NCBI GenBank assembly: GCA_002298125.1
Contig: DBMJ01000021.1
Span: 30,421-94,420, forward strand
Length of the DNA stretch: 64,000 bases
Reading direction: 5' to 3'
Origin: Clostridium sp. UBA701
GTDB lineage: Bacteria; Bacillota; Clostridia; Clostridiales; Clostridiaceae
This document shows, in pieces, positions 1-7,703 of the stretch. Positions within the stretch are counted from its first letter, which is position 1. Every line of letters starts with the position of its first letter. The notes beneath the pieces were generated by a model. That model ran no database searches. It saw only the letters and a program-made list of their open reading frames with translations, and was not told the DNA's origin. The position numbers were made by a program, and so were the translations under genes.

Positions 1-96
1 ACCCTAAATTAAGGCTCTCTTTTACTCTGCCTCATTTCTTTATTTAATTATAACACAATACAAGTTAATTACAAGAAGCTACACCATAACTATCTG

Positions 97-1548
97 CTAT
101 ATCTTAACAGTCTCTCTATACTGCGGTATTAAAACCTCTACATTTAAGTGTTTCTCCAGCTCCTCCTTAAGAAAGCTCATAACCTCTCTATCCCCATGAT
201 GAATGAGAATCTTACTAATAGCTCCCCTATTTGAGGTTTTAAACCAATTAATAAGCTCAATATAGTCCCCATGAGAGGAAAATTCCATCTGTCTTATCTG
301 TGCTCTTACCGGCACGTGCTGGCCATTTATCATTACAGCCTTTTCCTTCCCAAAGAGAATTTTGTGTCCAAGAGTTCCCTCTCCTTGGTAGCCACAGAAT
401 AACACACAGCAGCCCTTCCCTGGAAGAAAGCTTATGAGGTGGTGCAGAACTCTCCCGGCATTACACATACCGCTGGCAGATATTATTATCTTTCTTTCTC
501 CATTAGCAAGGGTCCTTGAGTCCTTTACATCACTTATATAATTTATCTTATCCCATTTAAATATATCCCCCAGCTTTTTATCTCTTTCTAGGGTTTCATT
601 ATCCCAGTACTCTCTGTTATTATCCATAACCCTTTGAGCCTGACAGGCAAGAGGGCTATCTAGGTATATGGGAATTTTATTAAACTCCTCATTTTCTAGG
701 TATATCTCCCTCAAAAGCCATAAAAGCTCTGAGCTTCTTTGAGCTGAGAAAGAAGGAATAAGTAAGGTTTTTCCCCTGTCCACACAGGTTTCCCTTATGC
801 ATTCCTTTAATGTTTCTGTAGGCTTGATGCTGTAATCATGAAGCCTATTTCCATAGGTTGCTTCTGTTATTAGGCAGTCAATTTTGTTTATGTCATTTAG
901 ACTATCCACCTCCGGTACAAAGGGATGAGTTCTCTTCCTAGGTATCCCAGAGGTATCTCCTGTAATAAGTATCTTTTTCTCCTGCCCATCTTCCTTGTAA
1001 ATAAATAATGGAGAGCTTGCACCAAGCACATGCCCCGCCTTTCTTAATATCAGCTTCACCTTATCATCCAGCATTATCTCACGATTAAAGTCATAACAGC
1101 GCATATACCCTATGCTGTCCTTAGCATCCTCCATGGAGTATATAGGCTGAAGTTTTTTCACAGCCTTTCTGTTATATCTTTCTATTTCATTTTCCATAAT
1201 AAACGCTGCATCTGTAAGCACTAGACTGCTCATGTCTGCAGTAGCCTGGGTGGTTATAATATTTCCTTTAAAATCACTTCTTTTTGTAAGCTTAGGTATA
1301 AGTCCTGTATGGTCAATATGAAAATGAGTTAAAATTACATAGTCTATTTCCTCAGGTGTAAATTCAAAGTCACGACTATTGATCTCGTATAACTTCTCAT
1401 AGCTTATAGTGCTGTCCTGAACAAGTCCATAGTCTACCAAAACCTTCAGTCCATGTGGAAAGGTTATCAAGGTGCTTGCCCCTGTAACCCTATTATTGGC
1501 ACCTAGAAATTGTAGTTTGATTTTTCCTTCATTATCAGCCTTTTTCAT
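97..1548 (-). CDS. Metallo-beta-lactamase / beta-CASP RNA-processing exonuclease-like protein
   Basis: This 483-residue protein has the metallo-beta-lactamase signature HFHIDH at residues 75-80 (the HxHxDH zinc motif), a further GHVLGA histidine near residue 173 and an ITGDTSG aspartate. Later come the beta-CASP-type blocks ASGMCNAGRV and SSHGDY. The family includes CPSF73-like and YsxX-type RNA nucleases that act on RNA in the cytoplasm. The likely role is therefore RNA cleavage or 3' trimming, but the substrate cannot be read from sequence. The ATG start follows a GGGAGGATAAG ribosome binding site. The gene stands alone, with no partner within 200 bases on the same strand. A non-nuclease hydrolase of the same fold is the main alternative. 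Confidence 0.85.
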   Translation of the reverse strand: MKKADNEGKIKLQFLGANNRVTGASTLITFPHGLKVLVDYGLVQDSTISYEKLYEINSRDFEFTPEEIDYVILTHFHIDHTGLIPKLTKRSDFKGNIITTQATADMSSLVLTDAAFIMENEIERYNRKAVKKLQPIYSMEDAKDSIGYMRCYDFNREIMLDDKVKLILRKAGHVLGASSPLFIYKEDGQEKKILITGDTSGIPRKRTHPFVPEVDSLNDINKIDCLITEATYGNRLHDYSIKPTETLKECIRETCVDRGKTLLIPSFSAQRSSELLWLLREIYLENEEFNKIPIYLDSPLACQAQRVMDNNREYWDNETLERDKKLGDIFKWDKINYISDVKDSRTLANGERKIIISASGMCNAGRVLHHLISFLPGKGCCVLFCGYQGEGTLGHKILFGKEKAVMINGQHVPVRAQIRQMEFSSHGDYIELINWFKTSNRGAISKILIHHGDREVMSFLKEELEKHLNVEVLIPQYRETVKI

Positions 1549-1783
1549 AACTTATCCTCCCAACCTAGCAAAAAATTTAATCCTAAGGAAAGTCTTCATC
1601 TAATTATTATAAGTATATTCTATATAAAATGCTTATATCCTTTTTAGAAATATTTACATAAAATTCATCTCAAATTTAGTACATTTTCTTTGATAATACT
1701 ACCTAATAGTGTACAATATACTTATTAATTAATTTTGTATAACCAATTTTTTATACTCTTAAATTTTGATTGGAAGTGGAACT

Positions 1784-2677
1784 ATGGATGTCCTAGATGA
1801 AGTTAGACAGCATTTATCTATCTTTAAAAACTTGTATGATATCATAAGAATAATTGACCCCATAAACAAGAAAATAGTTGCCTCTGAAAATTTAAATGAA
1901 TTCCCACCTAATATAGCTTGTTATAAATTTTGGGGAAAGGATAGAATGTGTGAAAACTGTATATCCCTAAGAGCCCTTGCAGAAAATGATACCTTTGTAA
2001 AAATAGAACAAGCCAGTGGAAACATTTATCTTACTATATCTTCTCCTGTTGAACTTAAGGACAAGGTCTATATAGTGGAGCTATTGAAGGATATAACTGC
2101 AAATGGATTAAATCTCAAGGTGGAGAGCTCTGTAGTTAACAAAGTAGATAATCTTATCGTAAAATTAAATGATGCTTATATTAAGGATTCCTTGACAAAT
2201 CTATATAACAAGAGATACCTTAAGGACAATCTGTTCTTAAATATAGAAAAATGCTATACAGAACATGCCCCTCTCTCTGTAATAATGCTGGACATAGACT
2301 TCTTTAAAAACATCAATGATCTCTATGGGCACTTGGCAGGAGATTATGTGTTAAAGGAATTTGCTGCACTAATAACAAAGTCTCTTAGAAAATCCACAGA
2401 TTGGGTAGCAAGGTATGGTGGTGAAGAATTTTTTATAGTTCTAAACAACACCGATGTAGATGGCGCATATAATGTGGCAGAAAAAATAAAAGAGAATTTA
2501 TGTAAAACCAACTTTCACTTTGAACAACATGATATAAGCTTTACAGCAAGCTTCGGCCTTTATACCATGGATAGCGAGAAAAAAACTGTGGATGAATTAA
2601 TTGAGCTAGCAGACAAAAATCTTTATGATGCAAAGAAAAATGGAAGAAATAAAATAGTAGCAAGCTGTAGTAAGTAG
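1784..2677 (+). CDS. Diguanylate cyclase (GGDEF) with cysteine-containing N-terminal sensor region
   Basis: The C-terminal half is a GGDEF domain with the active-site loop GGEEF near residue 210 and the nucleotide-binding run MLDIDFFKNINDLYGH. It should make cyclic di-GMP from two GTP. The RxxD inhibitory site before the loop is not canonical, because the arginine is one residue too far away. The N-terminal ~110 residues look PAS-like and contain CYKFWG...CENC, a cysteine arrangement that could bind a cofactor or metal (inference). I prefer the ATG at 1784, which has GGAAGTGG just upstream, over the TTG at 1766. A Spo0E-type phosphatase gene follows after 80 bases and a terminator follows that, so the two may be co-transcribed. 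The protein is soluble, with no membrane segment. Confidence 0.88.
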   Translation: MDVLDEVRQHLSIFKNLYDIIRIIDPINKKIVASENLNEFPPNIACYKFWGKDRMCENCISLRALAENDTFVKIEQASGNIYLTISSPVELKDKVYIVELLKDITANGLNLKVESSVVNKVDNLIVKLNDAYIKDSLTNLYNKRYLKDNLFLNIEKCYTEHAPLSVIMLDIDFFKNINDLYGHLAGDYVLKEFAALITKSLRKSTDWVARYGGEEFFIVLNNTDVDGAYNVAEKIKENLCKTNFHFEQHDISFTASFGLYTMDSEKKTVDELIELADKNLYDAKKNGRNKIVASCSK

Positions 2678-2757
2678 TACTGCAAAACGCTCTAGTTATA
2701 GCTTACATCTGCAAAAACCTGCAATTTATAAATTATTATTTATAGGTGGAGGATTAT

Positions 2758-2937
2758 ATGAATGATTTAAAGAAGAAGACATTGGAATTAGATAAGTATA
2801 TATCCAACCTGCGAGATATCCTCAATGAAGTAAGTCTTGATACAGAGGAAGAAGATGCAAGAATTATTATAAGCAGATGCTTAGATGAGCTTATCGTGAA
2901 ATACATGAACTTAAAAAACTATGAAGATAATATATAA
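2758..2937 (+). CDS. Spo0E-like aspartyl-phosphate phosphatase
   Basis: This is a 59-residue helical protein with the Spo0E-family signature SRCLDELIVKY (S-x-x-L-D-x-L-I-x-x-Y) in its C-terminal half. Family members dephosphorylate the response regulator Spo0A-P and so delay sporulation. The ATG at 2758 is favoured because AGGTGGAGG lies 5 bases upstream; a GTG at 2746 would sit inside that binding site. It lies directly downstream of the diguanylate cyclase and ends at a strong terminator. Assignment rests on the motif and length only; which sporulation regulator it acts on is unknown. Confidence 0.75.
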   Translation: MNDLKKKTLELDKYISNLRDILNEVSLDTEEEDARIIISRCLDELIVKYMNLKNYEDNI

Positions 2938-2949
2938 TATAATGCTTTG

Positions 2950-2989
2950 ACGACTCAAAACAGTACTGCTTTGAGTCGTTAATTTTTTA
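2950..2989 (+). terminator. Rho-independent terminator after the GGDEF-Spo0E pair
   Basis: Perfect 10-bp arms ACGACTCAAA (2950-2959) and TTTGAGTCGT (2970-2979) enclose a 10-base loop and are followed by TAATTTTTT. It closes the plus-strand unit. Confidence 0.9.
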
Positions 2990-3006
2990 TGCAGCTAAAA
3001 CATTTC

Positions 3007-3035
3007 TTGAGAAAAATTTTATAATGCTTTATAAT
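3007..3035 (+). promoter_or_regulatory. Sigma-A promoter of the nitronate monooxygenase-like gene
   Basis: TTGAGA (3007-3012), a 17-base spacer and TATAAT (3030-3035) match the vegetative consensus closely. The predicted start of transcription near 3042 falls at the edge of the tandem palindromes at 3044-3080, so a protein bound there would block initiation. Confidence 0.75.
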
Positions 3036-3043
3036 AACAATAT

Positions 3044-3080
3044 ATACTTTGATTATCAAAGTATTTGATAATCAAAGTAT
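3044..3080. promoter_or_regulatory. Tandem FabT/FabR-like operator
   Basis: Two copies of a palindrome, TTTGATTATCAAA (3048-3060) and TTTGATAATCAAA (3064-3076), have centres 16 bp apart. The first extends to perfect 10-bp arms ATACTTTGAT/ATCAAAGTAT around one central base (3044-3064). As I remember it, the core resembles the TTTGA-n-TCAAA type site of the MarR-family fatty-acid repressor FabT of streptococci and its clostridial relatives. Its position immediately after the promoter fits a repressor. The regulator is not in this window. Confidence 0.7.
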
Positions 3081-3106
3081 CCTACTAACTGGAGGTGTTC
3101 TAAACA

Positions 3107-4174
3107 GTGAAATTTAATTCTTTAAAAATAGGTGATTTAGTGGCTAGGCTTCCTATTATTCAAGGGGGCATGGGCATAGGTGTGTCTTCTTCTGGGCTGG
3201 CTTCTGCAGTGGCAAATGCAGGAGGCATAGGTATAATTTCTGGTGCTCAGATTGGCTATAATGAGGAGGATTTTGAAAACAACCCTCTTAAGGCCAACCT
3301 CTATGCCTTAAAAAAACATATAAAGCTTGCTAGAGAAAAAGCTCCCTCTGGAATCATCGGAGTGAACCTTATGGTGGCAATGAATTATTATGAAGAGCAT
3401 GTACGGGCAGCACTTGAGGCTGGTATTGATATAATAATTTCTGGTGCAGGACTTCCTACCTCCTTACCAAAGCTTGCAGAAGGCTTTAATGTTAAGCTTG
3501 CTCCCATAGTATCCTCATTAAAAGCAGCAAAAGTTATTTTAAAGCTTTGGGACAGACATCACAAATGTGTCCCAGACTTAGTGGTTATTGAGGGTCCAAA
3601 GGCAGGCGGTCATCTAGGCTTTGCTCCTCATGAGCTTTCTATGACCCCTTTAGAATTTGATAATACTGTGGTAGAGATAATTGAGGAAACCAAGCTTTAT
3701 GGAGATAAGTATCATAAAAATATCCCTGTAGTTGTAGCAGGTGGTATATTTGACGGTTATGATATTGGGAGGTATTTAAAGCTTGGAGCAGATGGCGTGC
3801 AGATGGCTACTAGATTTGTAGCTACAGAGGAGTGTGATGCTCACATCAATTTCAAAAAGGCCTATATTGACTGCGTACTTGAAGACATAGATATAATCAA
3901 AAGCCCAGTTGGCATGCCAGGTCGTGCTATAAAAAACTCCTTTATTAAAAGCATTGCAGAGAATACTCAAAACATTGAAAAATGTTATAATTGCTTAACT
4001 CCCTGTAACCCTAAAAACACTCCCTACTGTATAACCAAGGCACTAATAAATGCTGTACGGGGCAAAGTAGATGAGGGGTTGATATTTTGTGGTGAAAATG
4101 CTCACAAAATAGATAAAATATTACCTGTAAGCGAACTTATGGCCCAGCTGGAGAAGGAACTATTGCTTTGTTAA
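3107..4174 (+). CDS. Nitronate monooxygenase / FabK-like FMN-dependent TIM-barrel protein
   Basis: This 355-residue protein of the 2-nitropropane dioxygenase/FabK superfamily opens with IIQGGMGIGVS, the FMN phosphate-binding N-terminal strand. It carries VIEGPKAGGHLGF with the histidine typical of this group, and VAGGIFDGYDI plus GADGVQMATRF for the rest of the barrel. A cysteine-rich tail, CYNCLTPCNP...YC, lies near residues 293-310. Members either oxidise alkyl nitronates or, as FabK, reduce enoyl-ACP; sequence alone does not decide. The lipid-type operator just upstream favours a fatty-acid-related role (inference). The GTG start has GGAGGTG 10-11 bases upstream. The gene is monocistronic, with its own promoter and a terminator shared with mgtA. 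Confidence 0.82.
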   Translation: MKFNSLKIGDLVARLPIIQGGMGIGVSSSGLASAVANAGGIGIISGAQIGYNEEDFENNPLKANLYALKKHIKLAREKAPSGIIGVNLMVAMNYYEEHVRAALEAGIDIIISGAGLPTSLPKLAEGFNVKLAPIVSSLKAAKVILKLWDRHHKCVPDLVVIEGPKAGGHLGFAPHELSMTPLEFDNTVVEIIEETKLYGDKYHKNIPVVVAGGIFDGYDIGRYLKLGADGVQMATRFVATEECDAHINFKKAYIDCVLEDIDIIKSPVGMPGRAIKNSFIKSIAENTQNIEKCYNCLTPCNPKNTPYCITKALINAVRGKVDEGLIFCGENAHKIDKILPVSELMAQLEKELLLC

Positions 4175-4183
4175 ATATATATA

Positions 4184-4221
4184 AGAAAAAGAACTCCCAA
4201 GTAATTTGAGAGTTCTTTTTC
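4184..4221. terminator. Bidirectional terminator between convergent genes
   Basis: Arms AGAAAAAGAACTC (4184-4196) and GAGTTCTTTTTCT (4209-4221) give A-rich and T-rich flanks on both strands. It serves the plus-strand flavoprotein and the minus-strand mgtA. Confidence 0.88.
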
Positions 4222-4222
4222 T

Positions 4223-6784
4223 TTAATCTACATTATATTTCTTTATATACCATACTTTTATTGCTTGAGTTAGAATTACATAACATAACAAGGTAATTGC
4301 CAATAAGAAATAGTAAAGCACTGGAAGCTTGGTAAAGCCAAAGGCACCTGCCACCGGAGAATTAACTAAGATTGCTCCAAAGGTAACTATTAATAGTGAA
4401 GTCAACATAAGTGGCTTACTTGCTTTACTCTGAATAAATGGTATCTTATTAGTTCTTATTACGTGTATTATTAAGGTCTGAGTAAATAGTGATTCAAGGA
4501 ACCAACCTGTTTGAAATAATGCAGGGTTATTCCAAGCTTTAAATACAAACAGCATTATGAGGTAAGTAGTATAGTCAAATATTGAGCTAATAGGTCCTAT
4601 ATGGATAATAAATCTTTTTATCTCATCCACTGCCCACTTTCTTGGTTTTGCTATCCATTCTTCATCCACAGTGTCAGTGGGTATTGTAGTCTGAGATATA
4701 TCATATAGAAGATTATTGGTTAATACTTGAATTGGCAGCATGGGTAAGAATGGTACAAATATACTTGCTCCCAAAACACTGAACATATTTCCAAAGTTTG
4801 AGCTGGCAGTCATTTTAATATACTTTATTATATTACCAAATACTCTTCTGCCCTCTAATACTCCTTCTTCAAGTACAAGCAGATTATTTTCAAGCAATAT
4901 TATGTCAGAGGACTCCTTTGCAATATCTACTGCTGAATCTACTGAAATTCCTACATCTGCTGCCTTAAGTGCTGGTGCATCATTAATACCATCTCCCATA
5001 AAGCCTACTACATGATTTCTGCCCTGCAGTGCCTTTATAATTCTCTCCTTATGCATTGGTGAGAGCTTGGCAAAAACAGATGTGCTTTCAGCTACTTCTC
5101 CTAATTCCTCATCAGTCATAGCTTCTATATCACTTCCAAGAAGTATCTTGTCTACAGGTAAATTTACCTCCTTGCAAATCTTCTTGGTTACTATTTCATT
5201 GTCTCCTGTAAGGACCTTTACATCTACATTGTACTTATGGAATTTAGAAATAGCCTCTGCAGAGGTATCCTTTGGTGGATCAAGGAAAGCTAAAAATCCA
5301 AGTAGTGTTAATTTGCTTTCATCTGCTACAGAATATTCCTTTTTATTTCCTTCAAAAATTCTGTAGGCTACTGCAATAACTCTAAAGCCTTCTCCATTTA
5401 ACTCCTTTACCATGCTGTCAATCTTATCAGTCATCTTGCCCATAAAGGGTTCTGTACCTTCTTTGGTTTCATATTTATTACATAAGCTCAGTACTTCCTC
5501 TACTGCACCCTTACAGATAAGCACGTCTTCCATTCTCTTGTTTCTTACTACCACTGACATTCTCTTTCTAATGAAGTCAAAGGGGATTTCATCTAGCTTA
5601 TCATATTTTTGTTCAATGTTAAAATAGTCCTCTCCTTGATCTCTATGCTCTAGGATAGCAGAATCCATCACATTTCTTAGGCCTGTTTGATAGAAGCTGT
5701 TAATATACCCATATTTTAAAACTCTTTCTGAAGCATCGCCATAGATGTTTAAGTGTTTTTCCAGCATAACCTTTCCATCAGTTATGGTTCCAGTTTTATC
5801 TGTACAGAGTATATCCATTGCTCCAAAGTTTTGTATAGCATTAAGCTTCTTTACTATTACCTTCTTTTTTGCCATGGATAAGGCACCCTTAGACAAATTA
5901 ACTGTAACAATCATAGGCAGCATTTCAGGTGTAAGTCCTACTGCCACTGCAATACCAAATAAAAATGCTTCAAACCAATTTCCTTTGGTAAACCCATTGA
6001 TAAGAAACACCAATGGTGCCATTACAAATATGAACTTTATCATAAGCCAGGTATATTGGTTTACACCTTTATCAAAGCTGGTTAGAGCCCTTTCACCTGT
6101 AAGCTTGCTACTTAGTTGTCCAAAATAAGTTTTTCTTCCTGTAGTTAACACCACAGCAATAGCAGTTCCACTTTCTACATTGGTACCCATAAAGCAAAGG
6201 TTGGGATTTTCAAGATGATTTGACCAGGTACCACTTGTAATGTTTTTTTCTACAGGAAGGGATTCACCTGTAAGAGCTGATTGATTTACAAACAGATCCT
6301 TTGAGGTAATAAGCTGTACATCTGCCGGAATCATATCTCCTGATGCCAAATGAATAATATCACCAGGAACAATCATATTAAGAGGAATCTCCCCTTGAAC
6401 TCCATCTCTGATAACAGTAGCAGTGGTGCTTACCATGGATTTTAACTTCTCTGCTGATTTATCTGCTTTTATCTCCTGAACAAACTTTAATACCACTCCA
6501 AGAGCAACCATTACTACCATAACCATTGCTGCTCTTGAGTCCCCTGTTAGATATGATATGAGTGCAAGCGCTGCCAGTAATATAACAAGTGGATTCTTTA
6601 AGGTTCCAAGAAATCTAATAAGAGGTGACTGCTTACTTTCTCCTCCTATTTCGTTATATCCATACTCATCGATTCTGTTTTCTACTTCCTCTTCAGATAA
6701 TCCGTTAAGAGATGTATTTAATCTATTTAATATAGGTTCAATCAATTCATTGTTTATTGAATTTGTCAATTTCTTTAATACCAT
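4223..6784 (-). CDS. mgtA: Magnesium-translocating P-type ATPase
   Basis: This 853-residue P3B ATPase imports Mg2+ across the plasma membrane using ATP. It shows the phosphorylation motif DKTGTIT near residue 325, the TGES actuator motif, the hinge GDGINDAPALKAADVG, and the MgtA-type membrane signature NNLLYDISQTTIPTD. About ten membrane segments are visible, and the length is close to the 860-900 of the family. The ATG start has GGAGGGTG 6 bases upstream. Control is visible: an M-box Mg2+ riboswitch with a terminator lies 550 bases upstream on the same strand, and two small ORFs occupy the leader between them. A full-length gene with no sign of damage. Confidence 0.95.
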   Translation of the reverse strand: MVLKKLTNSINNELIEPILNRLNTSLNGLSEEEVENRIDEYGYNEIGGESKQSPLIRFLGTLKNPLVILLAALALISYLTGDSRAAMVMVVMVALGVVLKFVQEIKADKSAEKLKSMVSTTATVIRDGVQGEIPLNMIVPGDIIHLASGDMIPADVQLITSKDLFVNQSALTGESLPVEKNITSGTWSNHLENPNLCFMGTNVESGTAIAVVLTTGRKTYFGQLSSKLTGERALTSFDKGVNQYTWLMIKFIFVMAPLVFLINGFTKGNWFEAFLFGIAVAVGLTPEMLPMIVTVNLSKGALSMAKKKVIVKKLNAIQNFGAMDILCTDKTGTITDGKVMLEKHLNIYGDASERVLKYGYINSFYQTGLRNVMDSAILEHRDQGEDYFNIEQKYDKLDEIPFDFIRKRMSVVVRNKRMEDVLICKGAVEEVLSLCNKYETKEGTEPFMGKMTDKIDSMVKELNGEGFRVIAVAYRIFEGNKKEYSVADESKLTLLGFLAFLDPPKDTSAEAISKFHKYNVDVKVLTGDNEIVTKKICKEVNLPVDKILLGSDIEAMTDEELGEVAESTSVFAKLSPMHKERIIKALQGRNHVVGFMGDGINDAPALKAADVGISVDSAVDIAKESSDIILLENNLLVLEEGVLEGRRVFGNIIKYIKMTASSNFGNMFSVLGASIFVPFLPMLPIQVLTNNLLYDISQTTIPTDTVDEEWIAKPRKWAVDEIKRFIIHIGPISSIFDYTTYLIMLFVFKAWNNPALFQTGWFLESLFTQTLIIHVIRTNKIPFIQSKASKPLMLTSLLIVTFGAILVNSPVAGAFGFTKLPVLYYFLLAITLLCYVILTQAIKVWYIKKYNVD

Positions 6785-6824
6785 AACAACACCCTCCGTA
6801 TTTCTTATTCTATCCCCAGCATTG

Positions 6825-6941
6825 TTATTGCTTCAGTAAAGGTACAGAAGAGCCCCTTGCTGCAGCAATAACATCTGTTAATCTTTTTATTATTTGCACA
6901 ATTATATTTTTATATTTATTATCCGCAGGTCCATCTTCCAT
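6825..6941 (-). CDS. Small ORF (38 codons) just upstream of mgtA
   Basis: ATG at 6941 is preceded by AGAGAGGTGTAAGGT, a good ribosome binding site, and the frame runs 38 codons to TAA at 6827-6825, 40 bases before the mgtA start. The predicted peptide starts MEDGPADNKYKN and continues with an amphipathic stretch (IIVQIIKRLTDVIAAA) but has no transmembrane-length hydrophobic run. I do not recognise it. It could be a leader peptide that couples translation to mgtA expression, a small MgtA partner, or a non-functional frame. The ribosome binding site and position are the only support. Confidence 0.45.
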   Translation of the reverse strand: MEDGPADNKYKNIIVQIIKRLTDVIAAARGSSVPLLKQ

Positions 6942-7199
6942 ACCTTACACCTCTCTTTCTCATTAAGCTTCTGATCTACATTTAAAAAAACGCGCAAAAA
7001 TCCAACCTATTCTTTTTAAAAAAAGCAATAGGAAACTAAAGGTTAGAAAGCTCTTCTTTTAACCTTGAAAAAAATTATGAACTTTTAATCACACAACAAT
7101 TAAATTTGCAAACCGATTTTAGTAAAGGAACAGTGAAAGTTATAAGACCTGAAATCTTGAAAAGCAAATAGGAAGGGTACGAATGTCTATACTTGGGCT
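6942..7199 (-). other. Middle part of the long mgtA leader
   Basis: This part of the mRNA leader between the two small ORFs has no convincing coding frame. It can form local hairpins: arms CCTATT/AATAGG at about 7008-7034 and AGGTTA/TAACCT around 7042-7065 (plus-strand reading). Neither is followed by a clean U-run, so I do not call them terminators. Confidence 0.3.
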
Positions 7200-7298
7200 C
7201 TATGAAAATTGAATGGAGCCCATCTTAGTAAGTATTCTGTTTTCCCTGTGATAAATGCCCTTGTCTCCACTGCCCATACTACTACCGCCAGCTTCCAT
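7200..7298 (-). CDS. Small ORF (32 codons) directly after the M-box terminator
   Basis: ATG at 7298 has GGGGGTG about 7 bases upstream, and the frame runs 32 codons to TAG at 7202-7200. The peptide begins MEAGGSSMGSGDKG and is Gly/Ser-rich, then basic. It starts about 35 bases after the riboswitch terminator T-run, so it would be the first frame translated when the terminator is read through. A hairpin (GGGCTC/GAGCCC arms, 7195-7221) overlaps its stop codon. I do not recognise the peptide; coding status is uncertain. Confidence 0.35.
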   Translation of the reverse strand: MEAGGSSMGSGDKGIYHRENRILTKMGSIQFS

Positions 7299-7330
7299 TC
7301 ATTTCACCCCCAATTATTATCTGAAAAAAT

Positions 7331-7364
7331 AAAAAAACCTCGTCAAACCTGAACGTGACGAAGG
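7331..7364 (-). terminator. M-box expression-platform terminator
   Basis: On the minus strand, CCTTCGTCA ... TGACGAGG followed by TTTTTTTATTTT forms a terminator at the 3' edge of the riboswitch. High Mg2+ is expected to favour it and switch mgtA off. Confidence 0.8.
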
Positions 7365-7536
7365 CATTAAAAATCAATACTTTCTCGTTCAAGTTTTGGC
7401 TTTACAAGGCGATGTAGTTGCACTAGATTAAGCCTTCTTTGTTCGGCAAAACCTGCTGACCAGTTCAGAATGTTTCCACTCTTTTACGGTAGCAACCCGT
7501 ATCCTTGTAGTAACCTCACCTACCGAGGCATTATTT
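7338..7536 (-). ncRNA. M-box (ykoK) magnesium riboswitch
   Basis: Read on the minus strand, the element begins CTCGGTAGGTGAGG, continues with GATACGGGTTGCTACCG and has a later ACATCGCCTTGTAAAG block. This order and spacing match the M-box consensus, including the highly conserved GGTGAGG near the 5' end. M-box RNAs bind several Mg2+ ions and terminate transcription when Mg2+ is plentiful. The downstream gene is mgtA, the expected target. Boundaries are approximate. Confidence 0.92.
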
Positions 7537-7548
7537 AATTACATATAT

Positions 7549-7577
7549 ATAATATGCTTCTTTCCCATAAATGTCAA
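7549..7577 (-). promoter_or_regulatory. Sigma-A promoter of the M-box/mgtA transcript
   Basis: The minus strand carries TTGACA (7577-7572), a 17-base spacer and TATTAT (7554-7549). Transcription would begin near 7542, a few bases before the M-box, giving a leader of about 757 bases before mgtA. Confidence 0.8.
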
Positions 7578-7703
7578 GGCTTACGTTAACTTTATAAACC
7601 TTTATAATTACATTGCACAACAAAAATAAACAAGATTTTTCTTTTATTGAGATTTTTTTTGAGTTATAATTTTCCTAGGCTATCTAAAGGGAGATGATAT
7701 TAT

